A DNA stretch of 64,000 nt from an uncultured Cyclobacteriaceae bacterium (GCA_937146645.1 CAKZRQ010000023.1:1-64000), one strand, 5' to 3'; shown: positions 1-7,494, counted from the first letter of the stretch. Notes: generated by a model not told the origin, from the letters alone. Translations and numbers: made by a program.

Positions 1-131
1 TGCCCATAGGTATTGATGGCATATTGATATTCACCCGATAGAAATTGATCATTTCCTTTCTCCTGAAGGCTTTTACAAGCTCCAAGCAAAAGGAACAGAA
101 CGAAAATCTTTCCGAAAAAATGTTGCTTCAT
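1..131 (-). CDS. Lipoprotein, N-terminal fragment (possibly TPR protein), cut by window edge
   Basis: Reading leftwards from an ATG at 129-131, an open frame runs off the left edge of the window, giving 43 residues. It begins with a basic start and a hydrophobic stretch ending in a lipobox (LLGAC, Cys19), so it is very likely a lipoprotein. The residues after the Cys (around GNDQFLSGEYQYAINTY) have the spacing and aromatic/small residue pattern of a first tetratricopeptide helix pair, as at the start of Bacteroidota TPR/OmpA lipoproteins. The TPR call is an inference from few residues; the lipoprotein call is stronger. The rest of the gene lies outside the window. Confidence 0.6.
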   Translation of the reverse strand, partial: MKQHFFGKIFVLFLLLGACKSLQEKGNDQFLSGEYQYAINTYG

Positions 132-169
132 CTGTAGGTGATAGTTCTAATGATTTGGAATATTACTAA

Positions 170-658
170 TTAATTTGGAAAGTATTTGTTTAGCCAGCTT
201 TCTGAGATCGGTATCCATAATTGATTCAAATCTGCTTTGGTTTGCAGTTTAGGATTAATCACGAGCTTTTCGGCCGTAATCCTACTTTGCGTTAGCGCAG
301 ACTTGATCCCCAAGGCTGGCAGAACCTCTATTTCTTCCTCACTCTTTTTGATGCTGACTTTTCCCTGATCCCTGAGATTTAGATTAAGGTCATTCTCAAT
401 CTGGCTTAACACCCTCACTGAGCTATCTATCGAACAGCCACTAGCTCCTAGGTTCCTTTCATCGACCGAAAGAACGATTATCTGCTCATCCAAAATAGTA
501 AAGGAAGTAGGCATCAAAGTACCATGGGTATTCCAGCTCTCGCAGAATTGCTTCAAGCGATCCTGAACCGTGGGAATTTCGTCGGAATTAAGTTTTCGGT
601 TTGCCTGATAAATCCAGACTCTGGAATTCTCCGGCATTTTCTCAAATTCGAGATACAT
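170..658 (-). CDS. Conserved hypothetical protein (family often mislabelled 'ABC transporter ATPase')
   Basis: A 162-residue soluble protein without signal peptide or membrane segment. It resembles a small Bacteroidota family beginning M-Y-(x)-F with a conserved PENSRVWIYQA-like segment near residues 9-19 and a GASGCSIDSS motif at about 71-80. Members are often labelled ABC transporter ATPase in databases, but no Walker A, Walker B or signature motif is present here, so that name should not be carried over. Function is unknown. It lies 38 nt upstream of the lipoprotein fragment, both reading left, and has a terminator hairpin only about 18 nt before its start codon. Start chosen at 658 because the family's conserved N-terminus begins there. 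Confidence 0.75.
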   Translation of the reverse strand: MYLEFEKMPENSRVWIYQANRKLNSDEIPTVQDRLKQFCESWNTHGTLMPTSFTILDEQIIVLSVDERNLGASGCSIDSSVRVLSQIENDLNLNLRDQGKVSIKKSEEEIEVLPALGIKSALTQSRITAEKLVINPKLQTKADLNQLWIPISESWLNKYFPN

Positions 659-675
659 GAATAGGTATTTGGTGC

Positions 676-711
676 AAATAAAAACCCTTTCTACCTAACG
701 GCAAAAAGGGT
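676..711 (-). terminator. Probable rho-independent terminator
   Basis: A 7-bp stem, ACCCTTT at 684-690 pairing with AAAGGGT at 705-711, is followed on the minus strand by a T-rich run. It lies just past the stop codon of the Fe-S protein gene (736-1527) and about 18 nt before the start of the next minus-strand gene. Confidence 0.5.
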
Positions 712-735
712 CAAATTGATTCATTTTTGGGTTGA

Positions 736-1527
736 TCAAATTCCCATGTCTTTTGCGATCATCTCCGCCAGATCAAAGACTTTCACATCTTCCTCCTTCT
801 CTTTGTTCTTCACTCCATCAGTCATCATGGTTAGGCAGAAAGGGCATCCCACCGCAATGGCATTAGCGCCTGTTGCTAGTGCTTCCTCGGTTCTTTCGAT
901 ATTGATATCCTTTTTTCCTGGCTCTGGCTCTTTGAACATCTGTGCTCCTCCTGCTCCGCAGCAAAGCCCTTTAGTTCGGCATCTTTTCATCTCCACCAGC
1001 TCGACATCAAGCGCCTTGATCACTTCCCTCGGAGCTTCATAAACGTCATTGGCACGACCCAAATAGCAGGAATCATGGAAGGTGATTTTCTTTCCTTTGA
1101 AATCACCTCCACCTTTTAAGGCCACCTTTCCTTCATTGATTAATTGCTGAAGGAACTGTGAATGGTGGATTACTTCATAATTTCCTCCCAGAGCAGGGTA
1201 TTCATTCTTAATGGTATTAAAGCAATGAGGACATGCAGTGACTACCTTTTTTACTTTGTAGCCATTCATGACTTGAATGTTTGCCACTGCCTGCATTTGG
1301 AACAGAAATTCATTTCCCGATCTTCTGGCAGGATCACCAGTACAAGCTTCTTCAGGGCCGAGAACGGCAAAGCTAACTCCAACTTTATTTAGAATTTTCA
1401 CGAAAGCTTGAGTTACTGCTTTGTATCGATCATCAAAAGATCCGGCACAACCCACCCAGAAAAGAACTTCTGGGGTTTCGCCTTTGGAGGCCATTTCGGC
1501 CATTGTTGGTACTTGATATGTTGACAT
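736..1527 (-). CDS. (Fe-S)-binding protein with two CCG cysteine-rich domains (HdrB/GlpC/EtfD C-terminal type)
   Basis: A 263-residue soluble protein with the cysteine pattern of heterodisulfide-reductase CCG domains. The second domain is complete: Cys154, Cys-Cys-Gly at 189-191 and C228xxC231, with the family's usual spacing. The first is degenerate: C27, then C62-T-G in place of CCG, then C99xxC102. Such domains bind a [4Fe-4S] cluster or pass electrons to a small carrier. The next gene upstream on the same strand (1668-3002) supplies the membrane and dicluster ferredoxin parts, so the two probably form one membrane oxidoreductase that passes electrons to the quinone pool. An EtfD-like role (electrons from ETF and acyl-CoA dehydrogenation to menaquinone) is inferred from this arrangement. 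Confidence 0.85.
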   Translation of the reverse strand: MSTYQVPTMAEMASKGETPEVLFWVGCAGSFDDRYKAVTQAFVKILNKVGVSFAVLGPEEACTGDPARRSGNEFLFQMQAVANIQVMNGYKVKKVVTACPHCFNTIKNEYPALGGNYEVIHHSQFLQQLINEGKVALKGGGDFKGKKITFHDSCYLGRANDVYEAPREVIKALDVELVEMKRCRTKGLCCGAGGAQMFKEPEPGKKDINIERTEEALATGANAIAVGCPFCLTMMTDGVKNKEKEEDVKVFDLAEMIAKDMGI

Positions 1528-1530
1528 AAT

Positions 1531-1583
1531 TCTGATTTACGAATTTGGATTTACGATTTCAGATCTGTGATTTACGATTTCTG
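1531..1583. repeat. Three short direct repeats of GATTTACGATTTC
   Basis: The 140-nt gap between the two Fe-S genes carries copies at 1534-1546 (last bases diverged), 1548-1560 and 1569-1581; the last two are identical. The repeats sit immediately upstream of the start codon of the 736-1527 gene. Their role is unknown. Confidence 0.6.
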
Positions 1584-1667
1584 AAGTATAATATGGAAAC
1601 TTATAACCTACAACTAACAACCGATATCTGACAGTTGACAACCTAACTCAGGCAGGCAGACCGGCCA

Positions 1668-3002
1668 CTATTTCAATTCCTCTTCTTTTACCTTTTCAGC
1701 CCAATTAAATCTATCCTGAGGGCTGAATTTCCACGGGGAGAAACTAGTCTCCATGTTTTGGAACATGGCATTCCACTGCGCTGGTGTTCCGGATTCTTCC
1801 ATCGCCACGTATCTTCTCATATTTAAAATGATGGAAAGCGGATCGATATTCACTGGACAGGCTTCCACACATGCATTACAGCTAGTGCAGGCATTTAGCT
1901 CTTCTTTGGTGATGTAATCTCCGAGTAGAGATTTACCATCTTCAAGTCTCGGCCCCCCCGAATCAAGACTCTTGCCTACTTCCTCGGCACGATCTCTAAC
2001 ATCCATCATGATTTTTCTCGGAGAAAGTTTTTTACCTGTAAGATTCGCAGGACATTCACTGGTACACCGGCCACATTCTGTACAGGAGTAGGCGTTCATC
2101 ACATTCACCCATGTCAGATCATTTATGTCTTTAGCTCCAAATCTTGGGATCTCGGCTGGAGGCTCGGAAGCATTTTCAGTTGGGATTCCCAACATCATAT
2201 TTACTTCATTAGTCACCTCTGGCATATTGACCATTTCGCCTTTTGGCTTGAGGTTAGAATACCAGGTGTTTGGGAAAGCAAGAAAGATGTGAAGATGCTT
2301 TGAATAGGTCACATATACTGCGAATGCCAAAATCCCCACGATATGGAACCACCAGGCGAATCGCTCGATCACCACTAAAGTACCATTGCTAAAGCCCTCG
2401 AAAAGTGGTTGGATTAAACTGCTGAAGAAAAGTGTTCCTAAAGCTACGTAGTGCTCATCCCCTCGATTAGCCAGAATCTGATCTGTAGCATTCATGGTGA
2501 GGATAGCCATCATAAGAATAATCTCGATAACCAAAATCAAGTTGGCGTCCATAGTAGGCCAGCCTTTCATCTCTGGCTTTGTGAATCGCTCTACCTTACT
2601 GACATTTCTTCTGGTTAGGAATACCACACAGGCCAAAAGCACGGCAACGGCGAGAAACTCGAACATATTCATGGCCACAGTGTAAACACTGCCAAGAATG
2701 GGGGCGAATAATCTATGGGTTCCCAGTAGTCCATCCAGAATGAATTCCAACACTTCCAGATTGATCACCACGAATCCCACATATATAAGGAGGTGCAGGA
2801 AAGCAGGGAGGAAACGCTTGAACATTTTTTGCTGGCCAAAAGCCACGAGCATCATGGTTTTCCAGCGCTCATTTGGTTGATCATTTCGGGTTTCACCTTT
2901 GCCAAGCATGATATTTCGCCGAAGAAATTTGATTCTTCGGGCTAGTATCACACCTGCTACGGCGAGAATAGCGATAAACAACACTTGGGGTAAAAAGCTC
3001 AT
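1668..3002 (-). CDS. Membrane-bound 4Fe-4S dicluster oxidoreductase subunit (NarI-like membrane domain plus ferredoxin domain)
   Basis: A 444-residue protein. The first 245 residues hold about five to six membrane segments (roughly 5-22, 64-90, 104-130, 152-174, 205-242), with His70, His220 and His236/238 as possible haem b ligands. Residues 300-390 hold two CxxCxxCxxxCP clusters (Cys307/310/313/317 and Cys372/375/378/382), typical of two [4Fe-4S] centres. The CCG-domain partner is encoded 140 nt downstream on the same strand. Together they cover the same parts as single-chain EtfD/HdrD-like proteins, split over two genes. The likely job is electron transfer between a soluble donor and menaquinone. 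The start at 3002 gives a natural first membrane segment. Confidence 0.85.
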   Translation of the reverse strand: MSFLPQVLFIAILAVAGVILARRIKFLRRNIMLGKGETRNDQPNERWKTMMLVAFGQQKMFKRFLPAFLHLLIYVGFVVINLEVLEFILDGLLGTHRLFAPILGSVYTVAMNMFEFLAVAVLLACVVFLTRRNVSKVERFTKPEMKGWPTMDANLILVIEIILMMAILTMNATDQILANRGDEHYVALGTLFFSSLIQPLFEGFSNGTLVVIERFAWWFHIVGILAFAVYVTYSKHLHIFLAFPNTWYSNLKPKGEMVNMPEVTNEVNMMLGIPTENASEPPAEIPRFGAKDINDLTWVNVMNAYSCTECGRCTSECPANLTGKKLSPRKIMMDVRDRAEEVGKSLDSGGPRLEDGKSLLGDYITKEELNACTSCNACVEACPVNIDPLSIILNMRRYVAMEESGTPAQWNAMFQNMETSFSPWKFSPQDRFNWAEKVKEEELK

Positions 3003-3058
3003 ACAGTTGTGATTATGTTGTAAGCCTGTTCGTACTTAATTTTTTTTTTCTAAAATGA

Positions 3059-3089
3059 TTTGGTTCAAAAACCCAATTACCTACCTTTG
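3059..3089 (+). promoter_or_regulatory. Bacteroidota-type promoter of tRNA-Phe
   Basis: TTTG at 3059-3062 and TACCTTTG at 3082-3089, separated by 19 nt, match the -33/-7 (TTTG / TAnnTTTG) pattern of the Bacteroidota primary sigma factor. The tRNA begins 11 nt after the -7 box. Confidence 0.75.
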
Positions 3090-3100
3090 CATCACTTTAC

Positions 3101-3176
3101 GGTGATGTAGCTCAGTTGGTAGAGCATCGGACTGAAAATCCGTGAGTCGGTGGTTCGAATCCACTCATCACCACCA
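3101..3176 (+). tRNA. tRNA-Phe (anticodon GAA)
   Basis: A 76-nt cloverleaf: acceptor GGTGATG/CATCACC, D arm GCTC/GAGC, anticodon loop CTGAAAA with GAA at 3134-3136, a 5-nt variable loop, T arm GGTGG/CCACT with loop TTCGAAT, and an encoded CCA at 3174-3176. The outermost anticodon-stem pair is T-T; all other pairs are canonical or G-T. It has its own promoter and terminator. Confidence 0.97.
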
Positions 3177-3213
3177 GCCCCGTTTTGATTCATTTCAATT
3201 CGGGGCTTTTTTA
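3176..3213 (+). terminator. Terminator of tRNA-Phe
   Basis: AGCCCCG (3176-3182) pairs with CGGGGCT (3201-3207), followed by a T run. The stem begins on the last base of the tRNA CCA end. The remaining roughly 190 nt up to the ECF promoter candidate show nothing else I can name. Confidence 0.85.
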
Positions 3214-3403
3214 TTTCTATGCTCTTAACTCTGGTCATTTTTGGGTGTTTGAATCTGTTAGCAAATTAGTAAATACTCGGCATGCATACTATTTTTCAAT
3301 CTTATTTAAATTCGTTCTAAAACCTTAAATTCAGCTCAATTACTAGCTTCAGGCACATAAATGGGACGATTTTGAAAAAAGTCAAAAAATTTTTCATCCT
3401 AAG

Positions 3404-3430
3404 TGTAACATTTCACTTTCCACTGCATCA
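3404..3430 (+). promoter_or_regulatory. Candidate ECF-type autoregulatory promoter
   Basis: TGTAACA at 3404-3410 followed after 15 nt by CATC at 3426-3429 resembles a -35 AAC-type element and -10 element of ECF promoters, just ahead of the sigma gene start at 3440. No TAnnTTTG box is seen in the gap. This is a guess based on the general AAC rule for ECF -35 boxes. Confidence 0.35.
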
Positions 3431-3439
3431 CTCTCACGA

Positions 3440-3925
3440 ATGAGTTCATTTTTTGAAGCATATATCTGGTCTCAAAGAGGCAAGCTATATAGGTTGGCCT
3501 ATTTCTGGGTCAAGGATAGAGCCTTAGCGGAGGATTTGCTTCAAAATGTTTTCGAGAAGTCTGTGAAAAGAGAAGCCGAATTAAGACAACATCCAAATCC
3601 TGTAGGATGGCTAATGACCAGCCTGAAAAATGAGGTGCTCATGTATTTCAGGCAATCCAAAAGAATCGAGTCGATTCAGGAGGTAGATGAAGTCATGGAA
3701 ATCCAGGAAGAAGATTCCACAGCCAGTGAAAAGGTGCAAAAGGTCATGAGGCTGGTTCAGGAACTTCCCGAAAAGCAAAGAGAGATTTTCCAGCTTCGAG
3801 AAGTGGAGGGTTTGACTTACGAGGAGATTGGGTCCTATTTGGAAATCTCCCAAGAGCAAGTCAAAGTGAACCTGCATAGAGCGAGAAAGTCGATCAGGGA
3901 AAAAATTCAAGGTCTAAGAAAATGA
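3440..3925 (+). CDS. RNA polymerase sigma-70 family factor, ECF subfamily
   Basis: A 161-residue protein with the two ECF domains. Sigma region 2 occupies roughly residues 5-75 (YRLAYFWVKDRALAEDLLQ-type helix and the following promoter-melting segment). Region 4 at about 108-158 has the helix-turn-helix with LPEKQREIF, LTYEEIGSYL and VKVNLHRARK. Its stop overlaps the start of the next gene by ATGA, so the two are translationally coupled. The next gene encodes a single-pass membrane protein that fits an anti-sigma factor. The operon then continues into three exported proteins, which suggests the factor senses an envelope signal. The specific signal is unknown. Confidence 0.92.
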   Translation: MSSFFEAYIWSQRGKLYRLAYFWVKDRALAEDLLQNVFEKSVKREAELRQHPNPVGWLMTSLKNEVLMYFRQSKRIESIQEVDEVMEIQEEDSTASEKVQKVMRLVQELPEKQREIFQLREVEGLTYEEIGSYLEISQEQVKVNLHRARKSIREKIQGLRK

Positions 3926-4374
3926 GTATGGAAACCAGGGTACATGAATTACTAGCCAAATACTGGGAAGCCGAAACTTCCCTTGAGGAAGAGAAGGAGC
4001 TTCGTGATTTGCTCCAGACCGTGGAAGGTTTTGAAGAGGAGAAAATTCTCTTCGGTGGCCTGGGGGAGTTAAGCGAGATGGAGCCTCAGCTCGAGATTCC
4101 TGAAGAAAAGCCGAAGGAAACCAAGGTGCGAAGAATTACTCCAGTCTGGTTGAACTGGGCAGCATCGGTTCTAATTCTGGTAAGTAGCGTTTGGATTTGG
4201 CAATACACTGAACAGCGCAAAGCTGAAGAAGAAGCTTATGAAGAAGTGATGATGGCGCTTGCTATGATTCAGTCGAATTTGGCCAAGGGCAAAGAGAACA
4301 TGAAAGAAATAGAAGATTTGAAATACTTAAATACGACCAATCAGATTTTTGGTCTGAAACCACAGAAGAAATGA
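3922..4374 (+). CDS. Probable membrane anti-sigma factor
   Basis: A 150-residue protein with an acidic N-terminal half (about 1-70), one membrane segment at about 75-95 and a short charged C-terminal part outside the membrane. The N-terminus lies where a cytoplasmic sigma-binding domain would be. It overlaps the ECF sigma gene by 4 nt and the next gene by 4 nt. No zinc-binding HxxxCxxC motif is present, so it is not a ZAS-type anti-sigma factor. The role is inferred from position and topology. Confidence 0.75.
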   Translation: MSMETRVHELLAKYWEAETSLEEEKELRDLLQTVEGFEEEKILFGGLGELSEMEPQLEIPEEKPKETKVRRITPVWLNWAASVLILVSSVWIWQYTEQRKAEEEAYEEVMMALAMIQSNLAKGKENMKEIEDLKYLNTTNQIFGLKPQKK

Positions 4375-4904
4375 AGAAACTAGCCACACTAATACCTGTA
4401 TTCCTTTTGCTTTTTGCCTTTCAGGCCAAAGCTCAGGATGATGCCATAGAGAAATTTTTCTCAAACTACACCGAGGATGACAGATTCTCCAGAGTCTATA
4501 TGTCCCCTAAAATGATGCAGATGGCTGGCGGTTTCCTGAAAAGTAATTCTGATGACGATGAGTCAAAAGAGGTAGGGAGCATCATCAGTAAAATAAAAGG
4601 GATTCGAATTTTAAGCTCGGATGAGGTGGATGGTCTTCAGTTTTATGAAGATGCCATGGCCACACTCACTGCTAATAAATATGAAGAGCTAATGGATATC
4701 CGAGATCGTGATTCTAAGCTGAAATTTATGGTCAGGGAGGAAAATGGGCTCGTAAAAGAATTACTAATGGTTTCAGGTGATAAGGAGGATTTTTCCTTGC
4801 TATCCATGCTGGGAACCTTCACCTATGAAGATCTTAATTTACTTGCAGAGACCACCGAAATACCGGGAATGGAAGAATATAGAAAAGGAAACAGACAACC
4901 TTAA
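4371..4904 (+). CDS. DUF4252 domain-containing exported protein
   Basis: A 177-residue protein with a classical signal peptide (about residues 1-21, ending QAKAQ). The segment FSRVYMSPKMMQMAGGF near residues 38-54 and the later VREENGLVKELLMVSGD region fit DUF4252, a Bacteroidota family often found behind ECF sigma/anti-sigma pairs. It starts inside the stop of the anti-sigma gene (ATGA overlap). The molecular function is not known; it may report or respond to the envelope state that the sigma factor senses. Confidence 0.82.
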   Translation: MKKLATLIPVFLLLFAFQAKAQDDAIEKFFSNYTEDDRFSRVYMSPKMMQMAGGFLKSNSDDDESKEVGSIISKIKGIRILSSDEVDGLQFYEDAMATLTANKYEELMDIRDRDSKLKFMVREENGLVKELLMVSGDKEDFSLLSMLGTFTYEDLNLLAETTEIPGMEEYRKGNRQP

Positions 4905-4925
4905 ATCGTGCAGAAAGAAAAAATT

Positions 4926-5435
4926 ATGAAAAAGTTAATCTATACCACCGCATTACTTATTTGTTCGACAATGATGGCTTGCGCCCAAAGTGATCCTTAC
5001 GAAGCCGTCAACAAGAAGCTAGGACAGAATGCTCAGGAACCAGAGCTATTATGGCCATTTGAAGTGGAGGGAGTCACTGTTAATGATATTTCCATAAAGT
5101 ATGAGGCTCCTTTTAAGGAGTTGGGTTCCGATATCTCTTTTGACTTCCAGGAATTCGAGCAAGTGAAAAGCTCAGTCTATGACCTTGATGTCGTAGATCG
5201 TAATCTAGTGATTGAAGGTTTTGAGGATGGAATTCCAAGTGGCTTTGGCGAAGCCCTAAAAAGAATAGACAGCGAAAACTTCATCATCATGGCTTCTAAG
5301 GATGAGTCTGGAAGTCCGGAAGAGGCTTACTTACTCGTGGGGAGCAAGGATCAGGCAGAGCTACTTTATTTCAAATACGGAGAGAACGCTGCAGAACTGC
5401 ATGAAAAAATAACGATTGAACTAACCGATAACTAA
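4926..5435 (+). CDS. Exported hypothetical protein of the ECF/DUF4252 operon
   Basis: A 169-residue protein starting at the ATG at 4926; a GTG at 4908 would add six residues ahead of the signal peptide and is less likely. The N-terminus is a signal peptide ending near MMACAQ. Cys could be a lipoprotein site, but Met at -3 makes that weak. The mature part is acidic and similar in size and general layout to its neighbours (a late IIMASKDESGSPEEAYLLVG strand pattern), without the clear DUF4252 N-terminal motif. It sits 21 nt after one DUF4252 gene and 13 nt before another. I read it as a diverged member of the same set, function unknown. Confidence 0.75.
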   Translation: MKKLIYTTALLICSTMMACAQSDPYEAVNKKLGQNAQEPELLWPFEVEGVTVNDISIKYEAPFKELGSDISFDFQEFEQVKSSVYDLDVVDRNLVIEGFEDGIPSGFGEALKRIDSENFIIMASKDESGSPEEAYLLVGSKDQAELLYFKYGENAAELHEKITIELTDN

Positions 5436-5448
5436 ACAAACCACAATT

Positions 5449-5937
5449 ATGAAAAAGCTAATCCTAACCTTAGCGCTCTTTGGAGCTGTTTTCGCAGCCC
5501 AGGCACAAAGTAAAACTGTAAAAGCCATCTATGAGAAGTACAAGGGGCAAGAAGATTTCTTCCACATGAATCTGGGAGGGAACTTCATGAACTTTGCCGA
5601 CGGATTCAAAATAGATATCGACGAAGATGATATGGCCACCGTGGCTGAATCAATTGAGCACCTTAGTTTCTTTTCTCTTCCTGATGAAGTGGGACAAGAT
5701 TATTCCACTGAATATAAAGCCATGAAGAAAGGGTTGAAAAAGGAGCGATATGATTTGATCATGGAAGCTGAAGATAAAGACGGCGGGATCGTAGTCTATT
5801 CCAAAGGAAACAATAAAATCTCTGATTTAGTCGTTTTGGTGACTGATGATGATGGTAGTCTGATGGTCTTTGAGCTCGAGGGCACATTTGATCGAGAGGT
5901 AGTAAGTAAAGCTACTGCCTATGCAGACGAAAAATAA
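5449..5937 (+). CDS. DUF4252-like exported protein
   Basis: A 162-residue protein with a signal peptide (about 1-19, ending FAAQAQ). The mature protein has a FFHMNLGGNFMNFADGF segment that lines up with the FSRVYMSPKMMQMAGGF region of the 4371-4904 product, and a later SKGNNKISDLVVLVTDDDG strand pair. It ends the operon; a strong hairpin terminator follows 26 nt after the stop. Biochemical function unknown. Confidence 0.8.
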   Translation: MKKLILTLALFGAVFAAQAQSKTVKAIYEKYKGQEDFFHMNLGGNFMNFADGFKIDIDEDDMATVAESIEHLSFFSLPDEVGQDYSTEYKAMKKGLKKERYDLIMEAEDKDGGIVVYSKGNNKISDLVVLVTDDDGSLMVFELEGTFDREVVSKATAYADEK

Positions 5938-5962
5938 TTGAACTAAACCAGCTATGAAGGGG

Positions 5963-5989
5963 CCGATGGAGAAATCCATCGGTTTTTTT
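5963..5989. terminator. Terminator at the end of the ECF/DUF4252 operon
   Basis: CCGATGGA (5963-5970), GAAA loop, TCCATCGG (5975-5982) and seven T residues. The T run touches the stop codon of the convergent DUF427 gene, so the hairpin may also serve that gene weakly. Confidence 0.88.
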
Positions 5990-6269
5990 ATTTCTCTACA
6001 GTCACACCTTTCCAGAAGGCCACATGATTTTTAATTCCGCTTGCAGCTGGCTTTGGATCTGGGTAGAACCAGGCAGCATCCTCATTTCTTTCTCCGTTTA
6101 CCTCCAGGCTATAGTACGAAGCGGTTCCTTTCCAGGGGCAAATAGTGTGGGTGTCTGAAGATTTAAAGAAGTCCTTTTTGATGGTGTCTTCCGGGAAGTA
6201 ATGGTTGTTTTCTATAATGACGGTCTTGTCAGATTCTGCGATTACCTCGCCGTTCCAGATAGCTTTCAT
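5988..6269 (-). CDS. DUF427 domain-containing protein
   Basis: A 93-residue protein beginning MKAIWNGEVIAES, the usual start of this family. A longer frame reaches 6329, but its extra 20 residues do not match the family, so the ATG at 6267-6269 is preferred. Typical DUF427 features are visible: HYFP near residue 23, CPWKG at about 43-47, and an AWFYPDPKPAASGIKNHVAF-like C-terminal segment. Function is unknown; related proteins are small single-domain beta folds. It is a single gene, convergent with the ECF operon. Confidence 0.88.
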   Translation of the reverse strand: MKAIWNGEVIAESDKTVIIENNHYFPEDTIKKDFFKSSDTHTICPWKGTASYYSLEVNGERNEDAAWFYPDPKPAASGIKNHVAFWKGVTVEK

Positions 6270-6638
6270 GTCTTTTTTCTTTGTAGAACTAAGCTCAAAG
6301 CGATTAGGTTCGGCATTGAAAAATATCAAAATATGATTCTATTTTGTCTTGTTTTCCTAAAATAAATTAAAATTTTTCGGCCTAAATATGCGATAAAAAC
6401 CAAATAAAATTTTCTAAACACTTAATTGCAATCGATTACATGCATTTCGCAACCGATTCCGAACAAAATTTATCATATTTATAATCATATACTACAATAT
6501 TTTCCATATCAATAAAAAAACATCAAATAAATGAATCATTTATAATATTTGTCCGTTTTTATAATCGAATTGCAAGAGCAAGAATATGAAATGGGAGTAC
6601 CCAGAGTGCTCAGATTAAAAACTATAAAAATGGAAAAA
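6270..6638. other. AT-rich intergenic region with operator-like palindromes
   Basis: About 370 nt between divergently transcribed genes. It is very AT-rich except for a patch with two palindromes at 6427-6461. A weak -7-like AATATTTG lies at 6544-6551, about 88 nt before the start of the next gene, with no clear -33 box. Nothing else recognised. Confidence 0.5.
6427..6461. promoter_or_regulatory. Two palindromic operator-like sites, centres 21 bp apart
   Basis: TGCAATCGATTACA (6427-6440) and CGCAACCGATTCCG (6448-6461) share the pattern GCAAyCGATTnC, symmetric about the central CG. Their centres are 21 bp apart, close to two helical turns. The pattern resembles operators of LacI/GalR-family repressors. 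A third copy precedes the paralogous gene at 7405-7418. No regulator gene for it lies in the window. Confidence 0.5.
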
Positions 6639-7196
6639 ATGAAAAAACTATTCACGTTGCTTTTGACTGCAGGGATTGCAGTTGGAGCTTATGCACAAGA
6701 GAAGGTTTCTATCAAGCAGACTGAAGCGAATAAAGTCGCTGTAATGGTAGATGAGGCTGCGAATGAAACACTTACGCTAAAAATTACTGATGCTTCAGGG
6801 GACGTTGTTCTTAGAAATAGAATTGCACAGGGTCAGACTTTTGCTCAAAGCTATAACCTTGAAGGAATGCCAGTGGGTATTTATACAGTTTCTTTGACCG
6901 GTCAGGGAGGTATTCTGACTAGTGCCAGAGTAGAAAACACTGTCGCTATGGACCAGGAAGTATTCTCCAGAGTTTCTAAGGTAGATGAGAATAGCTACAG
7001 ACTAGTGGTGAGTTCTTTGGATGCCAAAGATGTTCAGGTTAAAATCTATGATGGAGGAGAGTTGATCCACACGGAGACCGTTGATAATCCTCAAGGACTG
7101 CATAAGATCTTTACAGTGAACCGTCCTTCTGTAGATGGAGTAAGCTTCAAAGTGGAGACTGCTTCTGGTTTCGAAACCTATGTAGCTGGAGAATAA
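6639..7196 (+). CDS. Secreted two-domain beta-sandwich-like protein, paralogue of 7596-8159
   Basis: A 185-residue protein from the ATG at 6639 (an ATG at 6630 would add MEK). The signal peptide ends near AYAQ. The mature protein seems to have two similar segments. The first (ITDASGDVVLRNRIAQGQ ... GMPVGIYTVSLTGQGG) looks like the type IX secretion C-terminal sorting-domain fold; the second (KIYDGGELIHTETVDNPQGL) resembles the corresponding part of the other gene. It lacks any enzyme domain. The last 50 residues are strongly conserved with the 7596-8159 product, so the two arose by tandem duplication. Secretion is supported by the signal peptide; function is unknown. Confidence 0.75.
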   Translation: MKKLFTLLLTAGIAVGAYAQEKVSIKQTEANKVAVMVDEAANETLTLKITDASGDVVLRNRIAQGQTFAQSYNLEGMPVGIYTVSLTGQGGILTSARVENTVAMDQEVFSRVSKVDENSYRLVVSSLDAKDVQVKIYDGGELIHTETVDNPQGLHKIFTVNRPSVDGVSFKVETASGFETYVAGE

Positions 7197-7216
7197 TTAG
7201 AGTTAGTCTAAAATTG

Positions 7217-7249
7217 ATCCCGATGGAGGAATTCATCGGGATTTTTTTG
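7217..7249 (+). terminator. Rho-independent terminator
   Basis: ATCCCGATG (7217-7225) pairs with CATCGGGAT (7234-7242), followed by a run of T residues. It lies 20 nt after the stop of the first secreted paralogue. Confidence 0.88.
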
Positions 7250-7404
7250 TGCCTTCGGGTAGAGCTGACTTTTGATAAAAATCAAAACCACTTACCAAAT
7301 CATATATTTTTGATTCTATTTTTTATAAAAGAAAAAATAATTCAAAATTTTTTTGAAAAAATATTATTTGGTTTTGAGGATTTCTTGCTCCATGATCCGA
7401 GTTT

Positions 7405-7418
7405 CGGAACCGATTGCG
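7405..7418. promoter_or_regulatory. Palindromic operator-like site (third copy)
   Basis: CGGAACCGATTGCG fits the same GsAAyCGATTnC pattern as the two sites before the upstream paralogue. It lies about 77 nt before the promoter's -33 box, so if functional it could be an activator or looping site rather than a simple blocking operator. Confidence 0.45.
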
Positions 7419-7494
7419 ACCTTATTTTTCATATCATTAATTATGATTATCGAAATTTATAAAAATGGCAATGAAAATATTTTTCTATTGTGAT

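Noticed and set aside
170..658. Name 'ABC transporter ATPase' for the 162-residue protein
   Set aside because: No Walker A, Walker B or LSGGQ motif is present; the label looks like a propagated error for this family.
7214..7462. Open frame of 82 codons between the secreted paralogues
   Set aside because: It covers a terminator, an AT-rich low-complexity stretch and an operator-like palindrome; composition is not protein-like.
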